A DNA stretch of 64,000 nucleotides. It comes from Paractinoplanes brasiliensis (GTDB lineage Bacteria; Actinomycetota; Actinomycetes; Mycobacteriales; Micromonosporaceae). The stretch's first letter is position 1. Each line of letters starts with the position of its first letter. The position numbers and the translations under genes were made by a program. Location of the stretch: assembly GCF_004362215.1 (NCBI RefSeq), contig NZ_SNWR01000001.1:6988001-7052000 (forward strand), given 5' to 3'. Below are positions 34,842 to 43,329 of the stretch, piece after piece. The notes under the pieces were generated by a model, which was given only the letters and a program-made list of their open reading frames with translations, was not told the origin of the DNA and ran no database searches.

Positions 34842-35129
34842 CTTTCGAACGCTAACGGGCTTCGATGTCACAGTGCTTCGTGGACGGTAATTATGCGATG
34901 CGTGCAGACAACGGCGTACCTCCCTTGTCGTTGTCCGGCGGCGATGTTATCGACACGTAGGGCTTTCGTTCGATCACGCGTTGTTGCAATCCGCGCGCCT
35001 ATGCGTTCCAATCGACAGGCTGGTGCAGCGCGGGCGAGACGCGCCGCGGGGGCGCAAGGGTCATCGGCGACCAGCGCATGCCACGCCTCCGCCCGGGGTC
35101 CCCGCGCCGTCGAGAATGGGGGCGCCTAC
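34842..35129. other. Divergent promoter region before the SCO2521-like gene
   Basis: The left half is AT-richer than average (GGTAATTATGCGATG). ACAACG (about 34908) and CGTTGT (about 34928) form a short inverted repeat. An open frame runs through the region into the next gene, but its translation is low in complexity and arginine-rich and I do not consider it coding. Confidence 0.4.
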
Positions 35130-36068
35130 GTGCTGATGGTGGGTGTGGTGGACACGGGTCTGCTCCGCGGACGCGACCCGTCGGCCGGTGACGACGGCCG
35201 GCGTCTCGTCGACCTGGTGGCGGGCGAACAGGTCCTGGTCTCCACCCGTCCGCGATCAAGCCTGCGATCACCCGAGCGGCTGGTCGGCGTCGACTGCCCG
35301 CTCGGTCCGCCCGGCGGCCGGCAGGTTCGGGGGATCGGTACGGTCCGGCAGCGTGCCCTGATCACGGACCATGAGGTCGTTCAGGGCTCGGCTTTCGTGA
35401 AGGTCGTCCCGGCTCCGTACTCGTCCCGGCAGTCGTGGTCGCACTACCTGGCCCGACCGGGGGTGATCGAGACGGTGGGCCGGGCTGACGCCCACGAGCT
35501 CGACGCCGCGCTCGCTGCCGCGCGCAGGGCCCCGTCCACCCTCGACCTCGGCACGATCGCGGAACGTGTCACTGACGAGGTGCAGTCGGCGACGCGTGGA
35601 GGGAGCAGGGAGCCGTTCCGGGCGGCCCGGGTGCGGCTGCGGTGGGTTGCCCGGATGACAGGCGAGGACGACACGCTCTCCGAAGTCCGTTTCGACGCCG
35701 TCGACGACCGGTTGCGCGTGTTGCGTTTCATTGTTCCCGGCGGCACCCCACCCGGGCCGGTTGCCGCGGTCTGCGAGGACGTCGCCCTGCACGACTGGCT
35801 GCTCACCACGCTGATCGCAAACGTGCGCAAGGCTGCGATCGGGCTCGAGACCCGGGCCGAGACCCTCAGGCGCCTGCTTCCGGCCATCGATCACCTGTTG
35901 CACGTGTGGATGCCGGCCGCCCGCGCTGACGACCTGACGGAGCGAATGTGGATCGCATTGGAACGGCACGCCGGATTTACCCGGCAGTGGAACACCCTGG
36001 TCAACCGGATCCGGGATCAGCTGTCGGTCGGCGTCGCCGAAGCCCTGTCCGCCGCGACGCGGACGTGA
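35130..36068 (+). CDS. SCO2521-family conserved protein of unknown function
   Basis: A 312-residue cytoplasmic protein that I recognise, from memory of the family, as a homologue of Streptomyces SCO2521. The GTG at 35130 is preceded at 7 bases by GGGGG and gives the family-like start MLMVGVVDTGLL; the open frame further upstream is not credible. Typical stretches are GVDCPLGPPGGRQVRGIGT, WSHYLARPGVIET and CEDVALHDWLLTTL, and the C-terminus reads PAIDHLLHVWMPAAR. There is no membrane helix, signal peptide or nucleotide-binding motif. Its stop overlaps the GTG of the next gene (GTGA). In Streptomyces the homologue belongs to a five-gene conserved set, all of which are found here. Confidence 0.82.
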   Translation: MLMVGVVDTGLLRGRDPSAGDDGRRLVDLVAGEQVLVSTRPRSSLRSPERLVGVDCPLGPPGGRQVRGIGTVRQRALITDHEVVQGSAFVKVVPAPYSSRQSWSHYLARPGVIETVGRADAHELDAALAAARRAPSTLDLGTIAERVTDEVQSATRGGSREPFRAARVRLRWVARMTGEDDTLSEVRFDAVDDRLRVLRFIVPGGTPPGPVAAVCEDVALHDWLLTTLIANVRKAAIGLETRAETLRRLLPAIDHLLHVWMPAARADDLTERMWIALERHAGFTRQWNTLVNRIRDQLSVGVAEALSAATRT

Positions 36069-37033
36069 CCGGAGAGACGCCGGCCCGCACGCTGGCCGAG
36101 GGGCAGAGCGTGGTCAAGACCGCCGGACTCACCCTTGCCACCGGCGCCATCACGTACCTCGTGACCAACGGGCTGAACCAGCCGCCGGCAACCAGCATCA
36201 TGCTGTCCATCCTCATCGGCGGGATCACGCTGATGGTGCGCTTCCTGGTCGACTTCGAGAGGCGGCTCGCCTCCGTCGAGAAGCTGGAGCGTGACGGTAT
36301 GGCGGACATGAAGAAACTGGTCGGCGACGCCTTCTCGAAGATCAACGAGGCCACCGAACTGTTCGGGTCCGTCGAGGCGTCGGCGTTGCAGACCGATGTG
36401 GTCACCCAGCTGGTGCGCCACTCCACGCAAATCTCGCCGAGTTCGCCGCCGATCGTCTACAAGTTCGTTCAGACCCGCATCAAGGACATGTCCGACTTCC
36501 TCAAGCAGCTCTCCGAGGGGGGCACCGCCACCTACTACGGTGAGGATCGGGACTGGCTCCTCGGTCTGACCCGCGCCGCCACCACCAGCGTGGACGCCAT
36601 CAGCCTGGACGCCGTCGACCACGGCCTCTGGCAGAGCGAGATCGGCCAGCGCTACCTCGACGCCCAGCGTCTCGCCGCCCGTGCCGGCCGCCGGGTGCGG
36701 CGCATCTTCGTGCTCGAATCCTCCGACATGGAACATGACCCCGACCTGCAGCGGGCATGCCGCGATCAGCAGGAGATGGGGATAGAGGTCCGGCTGCTCG
36801 ACCGCACCTCGGTGCCGAGCCCCTTGAAGATCCAGGTTCGTGACCTGGTCCTCTTCGACGACATCCTGGCCTACGAGACACTGCCGACAATCTCGGAGCC
36901 GAGCGTGTCCCACGTCGCCGAGACCCGCCTGGTGCTGACCGAGAGCCGGGTCAAGGAGTGCTCGCAGCTGTATCGCGAGCTGTGGGAGGTCTCCCGCGCG
37001 CCACGGCCGGACGACTCACCGTCCGGTCCCTAG
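36065..37033 (+). CDS. Two-helix membrane protein coupled to the SCO2521-like gene
   Basis: A 322-residue protein starting at a GTG that overlaps the preceding stop (GTGA), so it is translated by re-initiation. Two membrane helices lie at about residues 17-35 and 43-62, followed by a charged, coiled-coil-like region (FERRLASVEKLERDGMADMK). The C-terminal 170 residues form a soluble domain with GTATYYGEDRDWLLGLTRAA, ISLDAVDHGLWQSEIGQRYL and AGRRVRRIFVLES. I have seen similar segments at the ends of other actinobacterial membrane proteins and they recall a phospholipase D-like fold, but no HKD motif is present. I know of no such gene in the standard SCO2521-2525 set. Its stop shares CTAG with the convergent SCO2522-like gene. 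Confidence 0.75.
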   Translation: MTGETPARTLAEGQSVVKTAGLTLATGAITYLVTNGLNQPPATSIMLSILIGGITLMVRFLVDFERRLASVEKLERDGMADMKKLVGDAFSKINEATELFGSVEASALQTDVVTQLVRHSTQISPSSPPIVYKFVQTRIKDMSDFLKQLSEGGTATYYGEDRDWLLGLTRAATTSVDAISLDAVDHGLWQSEIGQRYLDAQRLAARAGRRVRRIFVLESSDMEHDPDLQRACRDQQEMGIEVRLLDRTSVPSPLKIQVRDLVLFDDILAYETLPTISEPSVSHVAETRLVLTESRVKECSQLYRELWEVSRAPRPDDSPSGP

Positions 37034-37989
37034 ACGAAGGCGTACGCGATCCGGTCGACCGGCTCGATCGGCAGGTTCAGCCCTTCTCGCCGGGCCCGTT
37101 CGGCAATCGGAGTCGTGACCGCGGTGTCGACGGCCACCTGTCCCAAGATTGTGCGCACCGCGAGTTCCACGGGCAGGAACCGGGCGTCGAGCGCGGTGAA
37201 CGTCCGGTAGGCACGGAACGGCCCCGCGGACGGGTTGAGCTGAACCACGGCCGGCATGCCCTCCCACTCCCGAGGCAGATCGGACGGCGTGGCCGGCACC
37301 GGGTCGGCGATCGGTTCGCCCAGGTTCCGCAGCAGCCCCAGGCGCTGCAATTGCCAGACTGCGGCCAGGAACGGGCAGGACCACAGGCGTCCGCCCGGAC
37401 CGTCGCTCCAAAGCTCAACGTCGACGAAGATGGAATGATTACGCCGGGCACTCTGCCGGGGCGGCCGCCAGCCGGGCTCCGGCGCCGACATCGCCGACCC
37501 ACCGCTGGCCGGGGAGCGCTCGCCGTTGGCGAGCCAGCCGGTCCGGGAGGCCGGTGGACGCCCACCGTTGGAACCCTCGACCGGTTCGTCGACGAGATGC
37601 TGCTGGACGATCGTCGCGACGTCCACCTCGCCGGCGCGCGCACAGCCCGACTCACGCGCCACGTAATCGATGGTCAGGCCGCATTCCGCGGCTGTGGCCA
37701 CCAGCGCCGTGACAACCTCCGGCGGCGAGCTGAACTTCGTGAAGTAGTCGTCGATCAGGAAGCAGGTGCTGATCCGCGGCTTATGGCCGGGCGGCAGTCC
37801 ACGGACGGCGCTGTCGACGGCGGGTCTCACCCAGGGGGCGACTCGCCGGAAGTGCTCCCGCAGTCTTTCCTCGCCCGCCTCGAAGTCCTCGAAATAGAGG
37901 TGGCCGAGCTCGACCGACAGATGAGCCAGGGGAACCGACCGCACCGCCGGAACGGCGCTCACCTCGGTGAACGCGTCGGCTGCGGTCAC
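37030..37989 (-). CDS. SCO2522-family conserved protein of unknown function
   Basis: A 319-residue protein starting at a GTG that overlaps the stop of the P-loop gene (GTGA). The N-terminal part carries the family pattern PLAHLSVELGHLYFEDFEAG and ISTCFLIDDYFTKF; the middle has TIDYVARESGCA; the C-terminal part reads LWSCPFLAAVWQLQRLGLLR and ILGQVAVDTAV. A disordered, Ser/Arg/Pro-rich insert of about 50 residues sits between them. The prominent D/E-rich motifs (LIDDYF, YFEDFE) could bind a metal, but no enzyme family comes to mind. It is the last of four genes in the minus-strand operon and has no membrane segment. Confidence 0.82.
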   Translation of the reverse strand: MTAADAFTEVSAVPAVRSVPLAHLSVELGHLYFEDFEAGEERLREHFRRVAPWVRPAVDSAVRGLPPGHKPRISTCFLIDDYFTKFSSPPEVVTALVATAAECGLTIDYVARESGCARAGEVDVATIVQQHLVDEPVEGSNGGRPPASRTGWLANGERSPASGGSAMSAPEPGWRPPRQSARRNHSIFVDVELWSDGPGGRLWSCPFLAAVWQLQRLGLLRNLGEPIADPVPATPSDLPREWEGMPAVVQLNPSAGPFRAYRTFTALDARFLPVELAVRTILGQVAVDTAVTTPIAERARREGLNLPIEPVDRIAYAFV

Positions 37990-38906
37990 AGTCCCTCCCA
38001 CGCGGTCTCGTCGACGATCTTCTTGGCCAGTTCCTCGAGTGCGCTGACCGTGCGCTCGTTGGCCGTCCGGTACATCCACACGTCGTCGTTGGAGAGCAAC
38101 TGCTCCTGCCACTGCAGCACAGGGTCGAGCGGCACCTCGCCCAGCAGCTTGGCCTGACCCACTCCGTTACGGCTGGCCAGGCTCTGCAGGCGCCGGTTGC
38201 AGACGTCGAGCCAAGCGAGCTGCTCGGGTCGCAGGCCGGCCTGCTCGGGGGCCGCCGGGTCCAGCACCGCCGTACGCACGAAGCGGATCCGCTCGGCCAA
38301 GCTCGCCCGGTCGTGGCCCTTCTGCTCGGCGGTGTCGAGAATTCCCTGCGGACCTTCGACGAGGCTGCTGGCCGCGATGATGTGCTGTTTGGTCCAGCGG
38401 TGGAACACGATCCAGCGGGACACGACGTCCTCCGGCAGGCGACCGGGTGCGGTGGCGGCCAGGACGATCTCGGTGGCGTACGAGCGACCCGCACTCAGGT
38501 CGACGAGCACGAGGTCGTACTCCTCGTCGGCGCGTCGCAGCAGCGCGGCGCACCGATCGACGATGTCCGGAGTGGAGCCGAACTCGCCGTGGCCCCGATC
38601 GCCGGGAAACAGTATGAGCTCGCCGGCGCCACCGGGCCGGCCCCGGAGCACCTCGCGCTGGGAATTGGCCCACACGTTGATCTGCCGTGGGGCGGCGCCA
38701 CCGGAGATCAGGTGGCTGTGCAGGCCGCCCTCCTCCACACCGGCCAGGGCGTCCGGGAGGTCGAAAATCGCCCCGGCCGTGGGCGAGCCGAAGTCGAAGT
38801 CCAGATAGCAGGCGTCCTTGCCCTGGAGCGCGTGCCGGTACGCCACGTTGCAACTGGTGACCGATCGGCCGGTGCCGCCCTTGTCGGACGTCGCAAAGAT
38901 CAGCAT
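37986..38906 (-). CDS. SCO2523-family variant P-loop (MinD/ParA-like) protein
   Basis: A 306-residue protein with a deviant Walker A motif of the ParA/MinD class at its extreme N-terminus: SDKGGTGRSVTS. The signature lysine K9 is present, but the second, phosphate-binding lysine is R14. A Walker A'-like segment CYLDFDFGSPTAG (about 33-45) and a Walker B-like YDLVLVDLSAG (about 130) follow. MinD/ParA proteins dimerise on ATP and position complexes at membranes; the arginine suggests nucleotide binding without normal hydrolysis. The gene's ATG overlaps the SCO2524-like stop (TGATG) and its stop overlaps the next GTG, so stoichiometry is probably fixed by coupling. Confidence 0.87.
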   Translation of the reverse strand: MLIFATSDKGGTGRSVTSCNVAYRHALQGKDACYLDFDFGSPTAGAIFDLPDALAGVEEGGLHSHLISGGAAPRQINVWANSQREVLRGRPGGAGELILFPGDRGHGEFGSTPDIVDRCAALLRRADEEYDLVLVDLSAGRSYATEIVLAATAPGRLPEDVVSRWIVFHRWTKQHIIAASSLVEGPQGILDTAEQKGHDRASLAERIRFVRTAVLDPAAPEQAGLRPEQLAWLDVCNRRLQSLASRNGVGQAKLLGEVPLDPVLQWQEQLLSNDDVWMYRTANERTVSALEELAKKIVDETAWEGL

Positions 38907-40750
38907 CAGGTCACCCCGCTGTCGGCTCGCCGGGCGGCCGAGAGACGGTCAAGCCGCCGCAGCACATCCTGGACGAGCGAGACGGCCACACCGGGGCGTT
39001 CCGCGTGGACAGTGCGAGCGCGGCGCAACTCGGTGCCGATGCGTTCGAGTTCGGCCCGCAGGGCCTCGCCGCGCGTGGTGGTGCCGTTGAGCAGTTCCCG
39101 GTCGAAGAGGTGCTCGGCCTCGTTCAGCAGATCCTCGGCCATCTGGCCGAGCAGTGCGCTGGGCGGCGGCGACTCACTGATCATTTGTGCCGCGGTGACC
39201 AGACAGTCCACGACGCGCTTGGTGAAATACCAGGAGACCCGTTCGCCGGTGTCAGGCAGGTAATGAAACACACCCGAGGGCCTGTCCCACAACCCGCGGT
39301 CGGCGCCCTCGGTGATGCTGCGCTGGCTCAGGTGGGACCAGATCGCGTTCGAGAGGCTGAGCAGGCGGTTGCGGGCGGAGCCCTCGCCGAGTGAGGACGC
39401 CAGGTTGATCGTGCGCCGGAAGAGCGTGGGCGCGATGTCGGCCACGGTCCACGCCAGCACCGGACCGCCGTCTTCGTCGCTGCCCTCCAGCACGAACTCC
39501 AATCCGGGCGCGTGCACGTTGATGGCGGTCTCGGGCTCGCTGGAACGACGGGTGATCCGGCTCCGGTTGGCGATCTCCTCCAGCACCGCGGCGACCCTTC
39601 GCCGGTCGGTGTCGGAGGTGCGGACCACCTGCATGTTCTGCAGCACCATGCCGCTGACGAGGAGGCTGAAATAGTCGGCCTCGACGCCGTCGGTGGTCCG
39701 CCAGGGCAGGTCCTCCAGCGGCCAGCGGCCATTGCCGAACGTGGCGACGGCCGACCAGTACGACCTGGTCAACTCGAACCGCAGTTGCAGCGACTGTGCC
39801 AGCCTGGCCTGTTCGGGATCGAGGAGGCCGAGGAGCCGGGTGCGTTCGGACGAGAGCGCCTGAATGGCGTCCATGGCCACGCTGGTGAAATACAGGTAGG
39901 GAGCGTTCTGAGCCACACCGGTCCGTTGCACGCCCAGGTCGATCGTGGTCTCGATCTCGGGTGCGTCCTCGACGATGCCCCAGGACCATCCACATTCGAA
40001 CAGCCGGTTGGGATTGTCGAGTTCGCCCTCGGTGGCGCCGGATCCGATGGTGACGTCGTCGCGGAGCCGGGCGTTGATCTCGCGCAGGGCCTCCCGCAGT
40101 TCATCCACGATCTGATGGGTGGGGCGGGCCTCCTGGTTGACGGTGCGTATGAGCTCCTGCCCGACCTGGCTGTCCGAGGGGAACACGTTGATGGCGAAGC
40201 TGCGGAGCAGGCCGGCCATGGCCGCCGAGAGCCGCCGGTTGGCCATGCGCTCCAGCGTCTCGACCTCTTCGATGAGCTTGGGACGAGTGATCACCTGACG
40301 GAAGATTCTGGTGAAGCCGATGATGGCGAGCATCAGCGTGACCGAGATGGAGAACGAGTCCACCACGTCCAGGTCGCGCTGCGCCTGCTTGATTTCCTCG
40401 CCCTCTACTGCGGACCGGAAGTAGCCGTTGCCGGAGAATGCCGGCGTGCCGTCCGGACCCGTGTAGCGCTCGATGTAGCTGGTAAGGGCGTGAATGAGGT
40501 TCTGCGGGACCTGCCGGTTGTCACCGAGGGCGTGCAGAGCCTCGAGCACGTCGCTCGCGATGGCGTCGGGACGGTCGAGGCGGAACAGCGGGATCTCGGT
40601 GGCCGGCGCCATGATGCACAGCAACTGTTCCGCATCGCTGATCGAGTTGACGCCGTGGCGACCTTCCGGAGTCCACACACCGTCGTTCAAGGACACTCGC
40701 GCGGTTGCCTGCCAGATGTCGAGCAGTTGTTGACGTGGCTGGATCTGCAT
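38906..40750 (-). CDS. SCO2524-family large conserved protein of unknown function
   Basis: A 614-residue, mainly helical protein with no signal peptide. I prefer the ATG at 40750, giving the family-like start MQIQPRQQLLDIWQA; a GTG six codons upstream is possible. Recognisable stretches are SISDAEQLLCIMAPATEI (about 36-53), LFECGWSWGIVEDAPE (about 240), WPLEDLPWRTTDG (about 340) and LAWTVADIAP (about 432). One hydrophobic segment near residues 137-155 (SFSISVTLMLAIIGF) might contact the membrane. It is encoded between the methyltransferase and P-loop genes. Nothing in the sequence identifies an activity; size and helix content fit a scaffold. Confidence 0.83.
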   Translation of the reverse strand: MQIQPRQQLLDIWQATARVSLNDGVWTPEGRHGVNSISDAEQLLCIMAPATEIPLFRLDRPDAIASDVLEALHALGDNRQVPQNLIHALTSYIERYTGPDGTPAFSGNGYFRSAVEGEEIKQAQRDLDVVDSFSISVTLMLAIIGFTRIFRQVITRPKLIEEVETLERMANRRLSAAMAGLLRSFAINVFPSDSQVGQELIRTVNQEARPTHQIVDELREALREINARLRDDVTIGSGATEGELDNPNRLFECGWSWGIVEDAPEIETTIDLGVQRTGVAQNAPYLYFTSVAMDAIQALSSERTRLLGLLDPEQARLAQSLQLRFELTRSYWSAVATFGNGRWPLEDLPWRTTDGVEADYFSLLVSGMVLQNMQVVRTSDTDRRRVAAVLEEIANRSRITRRSSEPETAINVHAPGLEFVLEGSDEDGGPVLAWTVADIAPTLFRRTINLASSLGEGSARNRLLSLSNAIWSHLSQRSITEGADRGLWDRPSGVFHYLPDTGERVSWYFTKRVVDCLVTAAQMISESPPPSALLGQMAEDLLNEAEHLFDRELLNGTTTRGEALRAELERIGTELRRARTVHAERPGVAVSLVQDVLRRLDRLSAARRADSGVT

Positions 40751-40781
40751 AGGTGTGCCGTCACCCACCCGTCCGTCGGTC

Positions 40782-41561
40782 TTACTGGAGCTTCCTCCAC
40801 CCCGTAGCCACGATCATCCCGCTGTATCCCTCGCGAAGGTCGTGACTGTCTACCTTGTCAATGTGGCGGATGCGTGCCACCGAGGCAAGGCATGACTCCA
40901 CGTCCGAGGGGCCGATCGAGTAGGCAGGGAAGTGCTGTCCGCCGACCGTGTAGCCGTCGGAGCGGCACATGAACGCCGCAGCGAACGGGGCCCCGGGCAC
41001 CAGCGAGTTGACAAACTTCTGAGTGGCCAGGCGGAACTCACGCTCTCGGCTCGTGATCGACTCGGCGACGAAGAACATCGTGCCGAGGTCGTACTGCGCG
41101 CGCTCCAGCTCGTAGACGTTGCCCTTGACGACCTTGGCGGTGCGCAGGAGCACATCGAGCGGCTTCCGGAATCTCTCGTACGCCTTCCGGCCGCGGGCGA
41201 TGGTGTGCCAGAACACCTGCCACGAGTCCTGCGGCTTCCTCAGCGTGGCCGTCAGCCAATCGCGATTGCTGAAGGCTCGTTCGAACAGGATGAGCTCGGC
41301 CGCGTACGGCAGCATGATCATCGCTGGATACAGGTTGGTGCCGGTGCCGACGTCGATGGCCCGCCCCAGCGTCTTCCACCTCTGGGAAGCGAAGAAGTTG
41401 GCGACGATATTGATGATCTCGGCGTCGTCGTGGCGCAAACGCCCGTAGTTGTGCTGGAAGTAGTCCTGCGAGTCGAAGTAGTCCCAGTCTATGTCGGCGT
41501 TGAGCAGGATGTCGTCAACCGAAGCGGTCGGGCCGCCGGACGAACCGCTACTGCCGGTCAC
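40782..41561 (-). CDS. SCO2525-family SAM-dependent methyltransferase
   Basis: A 259-residue methyltransferase. The GTG at 41561 has GGAGGAG 5 bases upstream, better placed than the GTG seven codons before it. A Gly/Ser-rich N-terminus leads to DYFDSQDYFQHNYGRL, and motif I of the Rossmann fold is AIDVGTGTNLYPAM (about residues 66-79); motif II ends in ILFER. The YFxxxY start and the GTGTN loop resemble the NNMT/PNMT-type N-methyltransferases, but the acceptor is unknown and may be another protein of this operon. It is the first gene of the minus-strand operon, behind a recognisable promoter. Confidence 0.87.
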   Translation of the reverse strand: MTGSSGSSGGPTASVDDILLNADIDWDYFDSQDYFQHNYGRLRHDDAEIINIVANFFASQRWKTLGRAIDVGTGTNLYPAMIMLPYAAELILFERAFSNRDWLTATLRKPQDSWQVFWHTIARGRKAYERFRKPLDVLLRTAKVVKGNVYELERAQYDLGTMFFVAESITSREREFRLATQKFVNSLVPGAPFAAAFMCRSDGYTVGGQHFPAYSIGPSDVESCLASVARIRHIDKVDSHDLREGYSGMIVATGWRKLQ

Positions 41562-41638
41562 CGACACTCCTCCAGTCGTCACCTTCTGCTTAACGAGCGG
41601 GTCGAGTGCTGGGAAGCGCCAGAATTCGGCCAGTCGTC

Positions 41639-41668
41639 AGACTAGGATGGCCCCTAGTCGTGGCGCAA
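41639..41668 (-). promoter_or_regulatory. Probable promoter and operator of the SCO2525-2522-like operon
   Basis: On the minus strand TTGCGC (41668-41663) and TAGTCT (41644-41639) are 18 bp apart and fit a -35/-10 pair about 75 bases before the methyltransferase GTG. The inverted repeat GACTAGG/CCTAGTC (41640-41646, 41653-41659) occupies the spacer and would be a good repressor site. Confidence 0.5.
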
Positions 41669-42243
41669 TCCCCCGTATGGCCGCAGAGGCGCGCCGTTGC
41701 ACTTTAGGACATCGTCTCTCGTTTTCGATTCGTCCACACGCGGGATTGCCAAATTGTTCACCTAGGCGGTATTGGGGCCCGCGGGTGAGGCGCTCTGCCA
41801 CGTCTCCTCGAAGCGCCGGCGCCGGCGCTCGACCCGCTCGGCGTTGATGCCACCGGCGATCGCGGTGGTGACGATCTCTGCCAGATCTGCACGATGTTCC
41901 CCTCGGCGGAGGACGGCGCCCGCACCATCCGAGTGAAGCGTCCCGGCGCAACCCCCAGCATCATCACCTTCGATGTCTGTCACCTGTCGGGGCGACGGCA
42001 GCACTCCGATTTCACCCTCCAGCATCCCGGTCGGGCGTTATGGCCCGGTGTTCCCGCCGGGCCGGAGACCCCGGTTCGGGAGGGGGTGCGGTTGAGGGAG
42101 GCGCCGAGGCGTACAGGAAAAGGGGGTTGACTGTGACCCGCGCCGCAGCGGAAGTTGTTTGATTTTGAAATAGTTGCGGGGGCAAAGAGGTTGTGGTGGC
42201 AGTACGCGGGGCGCAACGGTCCCGGAGGCAGAGGGAGCGGATC
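41669..42243. other. Gene-poor gap of about 575 bp
   Basis: No gene can be defended here. Two small frames compete over the same bases: an 87-codon one on the minus strand (42025-41762; charged, ending ERRRRRFEETWQSAS) and a 78-codon one on the plus strand (41894-42130, MFPSAEDGARTIRVKR). Neither has a family I know. The right end (42150-42200) is AT-rich (GTTTGATTTTGAAATAGTT) and is probably the promoter of the monooxygenase operon. Confidence 0.45.
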
Positions 42244-43329
42244 ATGCAGTTCGGCATTTTCAGCGTCAGTGACATCACGACCGACCCGACGAACGGGCAG
42301 ACGCCGACCGAGCACGAGCGGATCAAGAACATCGTGACGATCGCCAAGCACGCGGAGGAGGTCGGGCTTGACGTCTTCGCGCTGGGGGAGCACCACAACG
42401 AGCCGTTCTTCTCGTCGTCGCCGACCACCACGCTCGGGTACATCGCCGCGCAGACCGACAAGCTTCTGCTCAGCACCGCGACCACGCTGATCACCACCAA
42501 CGACCCGGTGAAGATCGCTGAGGACTACGCGATGCTGCAGCACCTCTCGGGCGGGCGCGTCGACCTGATGATGGGGCGCGGCAACACCGGGCCGGTCTAC
42601 CCGTGGTTCGGCAAGGACATCCGGGCCGGCATCCCGCTCGCGATCGAGAACTACGCGCTGCTGCACAAGCTGTGGCGGGAGCACGTGGTCGACTGGCAGG
42701 GCAAGTTCCGTACGCCGCTGCAGTCGTTCACCTCGACCCCGCGCCCGCTCGACGGCATCCCGCCGTTCGTGTGGCACGGCTCGATCCGCAGCCCCGAGAT
42801 CGCCGAGCAGGCCGCCTACTACGGTGACGGCTTCTTCGCCAACCACATCTTCTGGCCGGCCTCGCACACGCAGCGCATGGTCGCGCTCTACCGCGAGCGG
42901 TTCGCGCACTACGGCCACGGCGACCCCGACCAGGCCATCGTCGGCCTCGGCGGGCAGGTGTTCATGCGCAAGAACAGCCAGGACGCGGTCAACGAATTCC
43001 GGCCGTACTTCGACAACGCGCCCGTTTACGGCCACGGCCCGTCGCTGGAGGACTTCACCAGCCAGACGCCGCTGACTGTGGGCAGCCCGCAGCAGGTCAT
43101 CGACCGTACGCTCGGCTTCCGTGACTATGTGGGCGACTATCAGCGCCAGCTGTTCCTGGTCGACCACGCCGGGCTGCCGCTGAAGACCGTGCTCGAGCAG
43201 CTCGACCTGCTCGGCGGGGAAGTCGTGCCGGTGCTGCGTAAGGAATTCGCGTCGCTCAAGCCGGCGCACGTGCCGGACGCCCCCACCCACGCGTCGCTCC
43301 TGGCGCGGTCCACCGAGGTGAACGCATGA
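42244..43329 (+). CDS. FMN-dependent luciferase-like monooxygenase (CE1758 type)
   Basis: A 361-residue flavin-dependent monooxygenase of the bacterial luciferase-like class, which uses reduced FMN and oxygen. The ATG at 42244 follows GGGAG at 7 bases. The N-terminal strand MQFGIFSVSDIT, LDVFALGEHHNEP (about 39-51), LLSTATTLITTNDPV and LSGGRVDLMMGRGNTGPVYP are family hallmarks. Together with the next gene it forms the monooxygenase/FMN reductase pair that I know as CE1758/CE1759 families. The two genes overlap by four bases (ATGA). The substrate is unknown. Confidence 0.92.
   Translation: MQFGIFSVSDITTDPTNGQTPTEHERIKNIVTIAKHAEEVGLDVFALGEHHNEPFFSSSPTTTLGYIAAQTDKLLLSTATTLITTNDPVKIAEDYAMLQHLSGGRVDLMMGRGNTGPVYPWFGKDIRAGIPLAIENYALLHKLWREHVVDWQGKFRTPLQSFTSTPRPLDGIPPFVWHGSIRSPEIAEQAAYYGDGFFANHIFWPASHTQRMVALYRERFAHYGHGDPDQAIVGLGGQVFMRKNSQDAVNEFRPYFDNAPVYGHGPSLEDFTSQTPLTVGSPQQVIDRTLGFRDYVGDYQRQLFLVDHAGLPLKTVLEQLDLLGGEVVPVLRKEFASLKPAHVPDAPTHASLLARSTEVNA

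Noticed and set aside
34893..35129. 79-codon N-terminal extension of the SCO2521-like gene
   Set aside because: Its translation is arginine/alanine-rich and unlike the family start; the GTG at 35130 has a well-placed GGGGG and begins at the conserved sequence.
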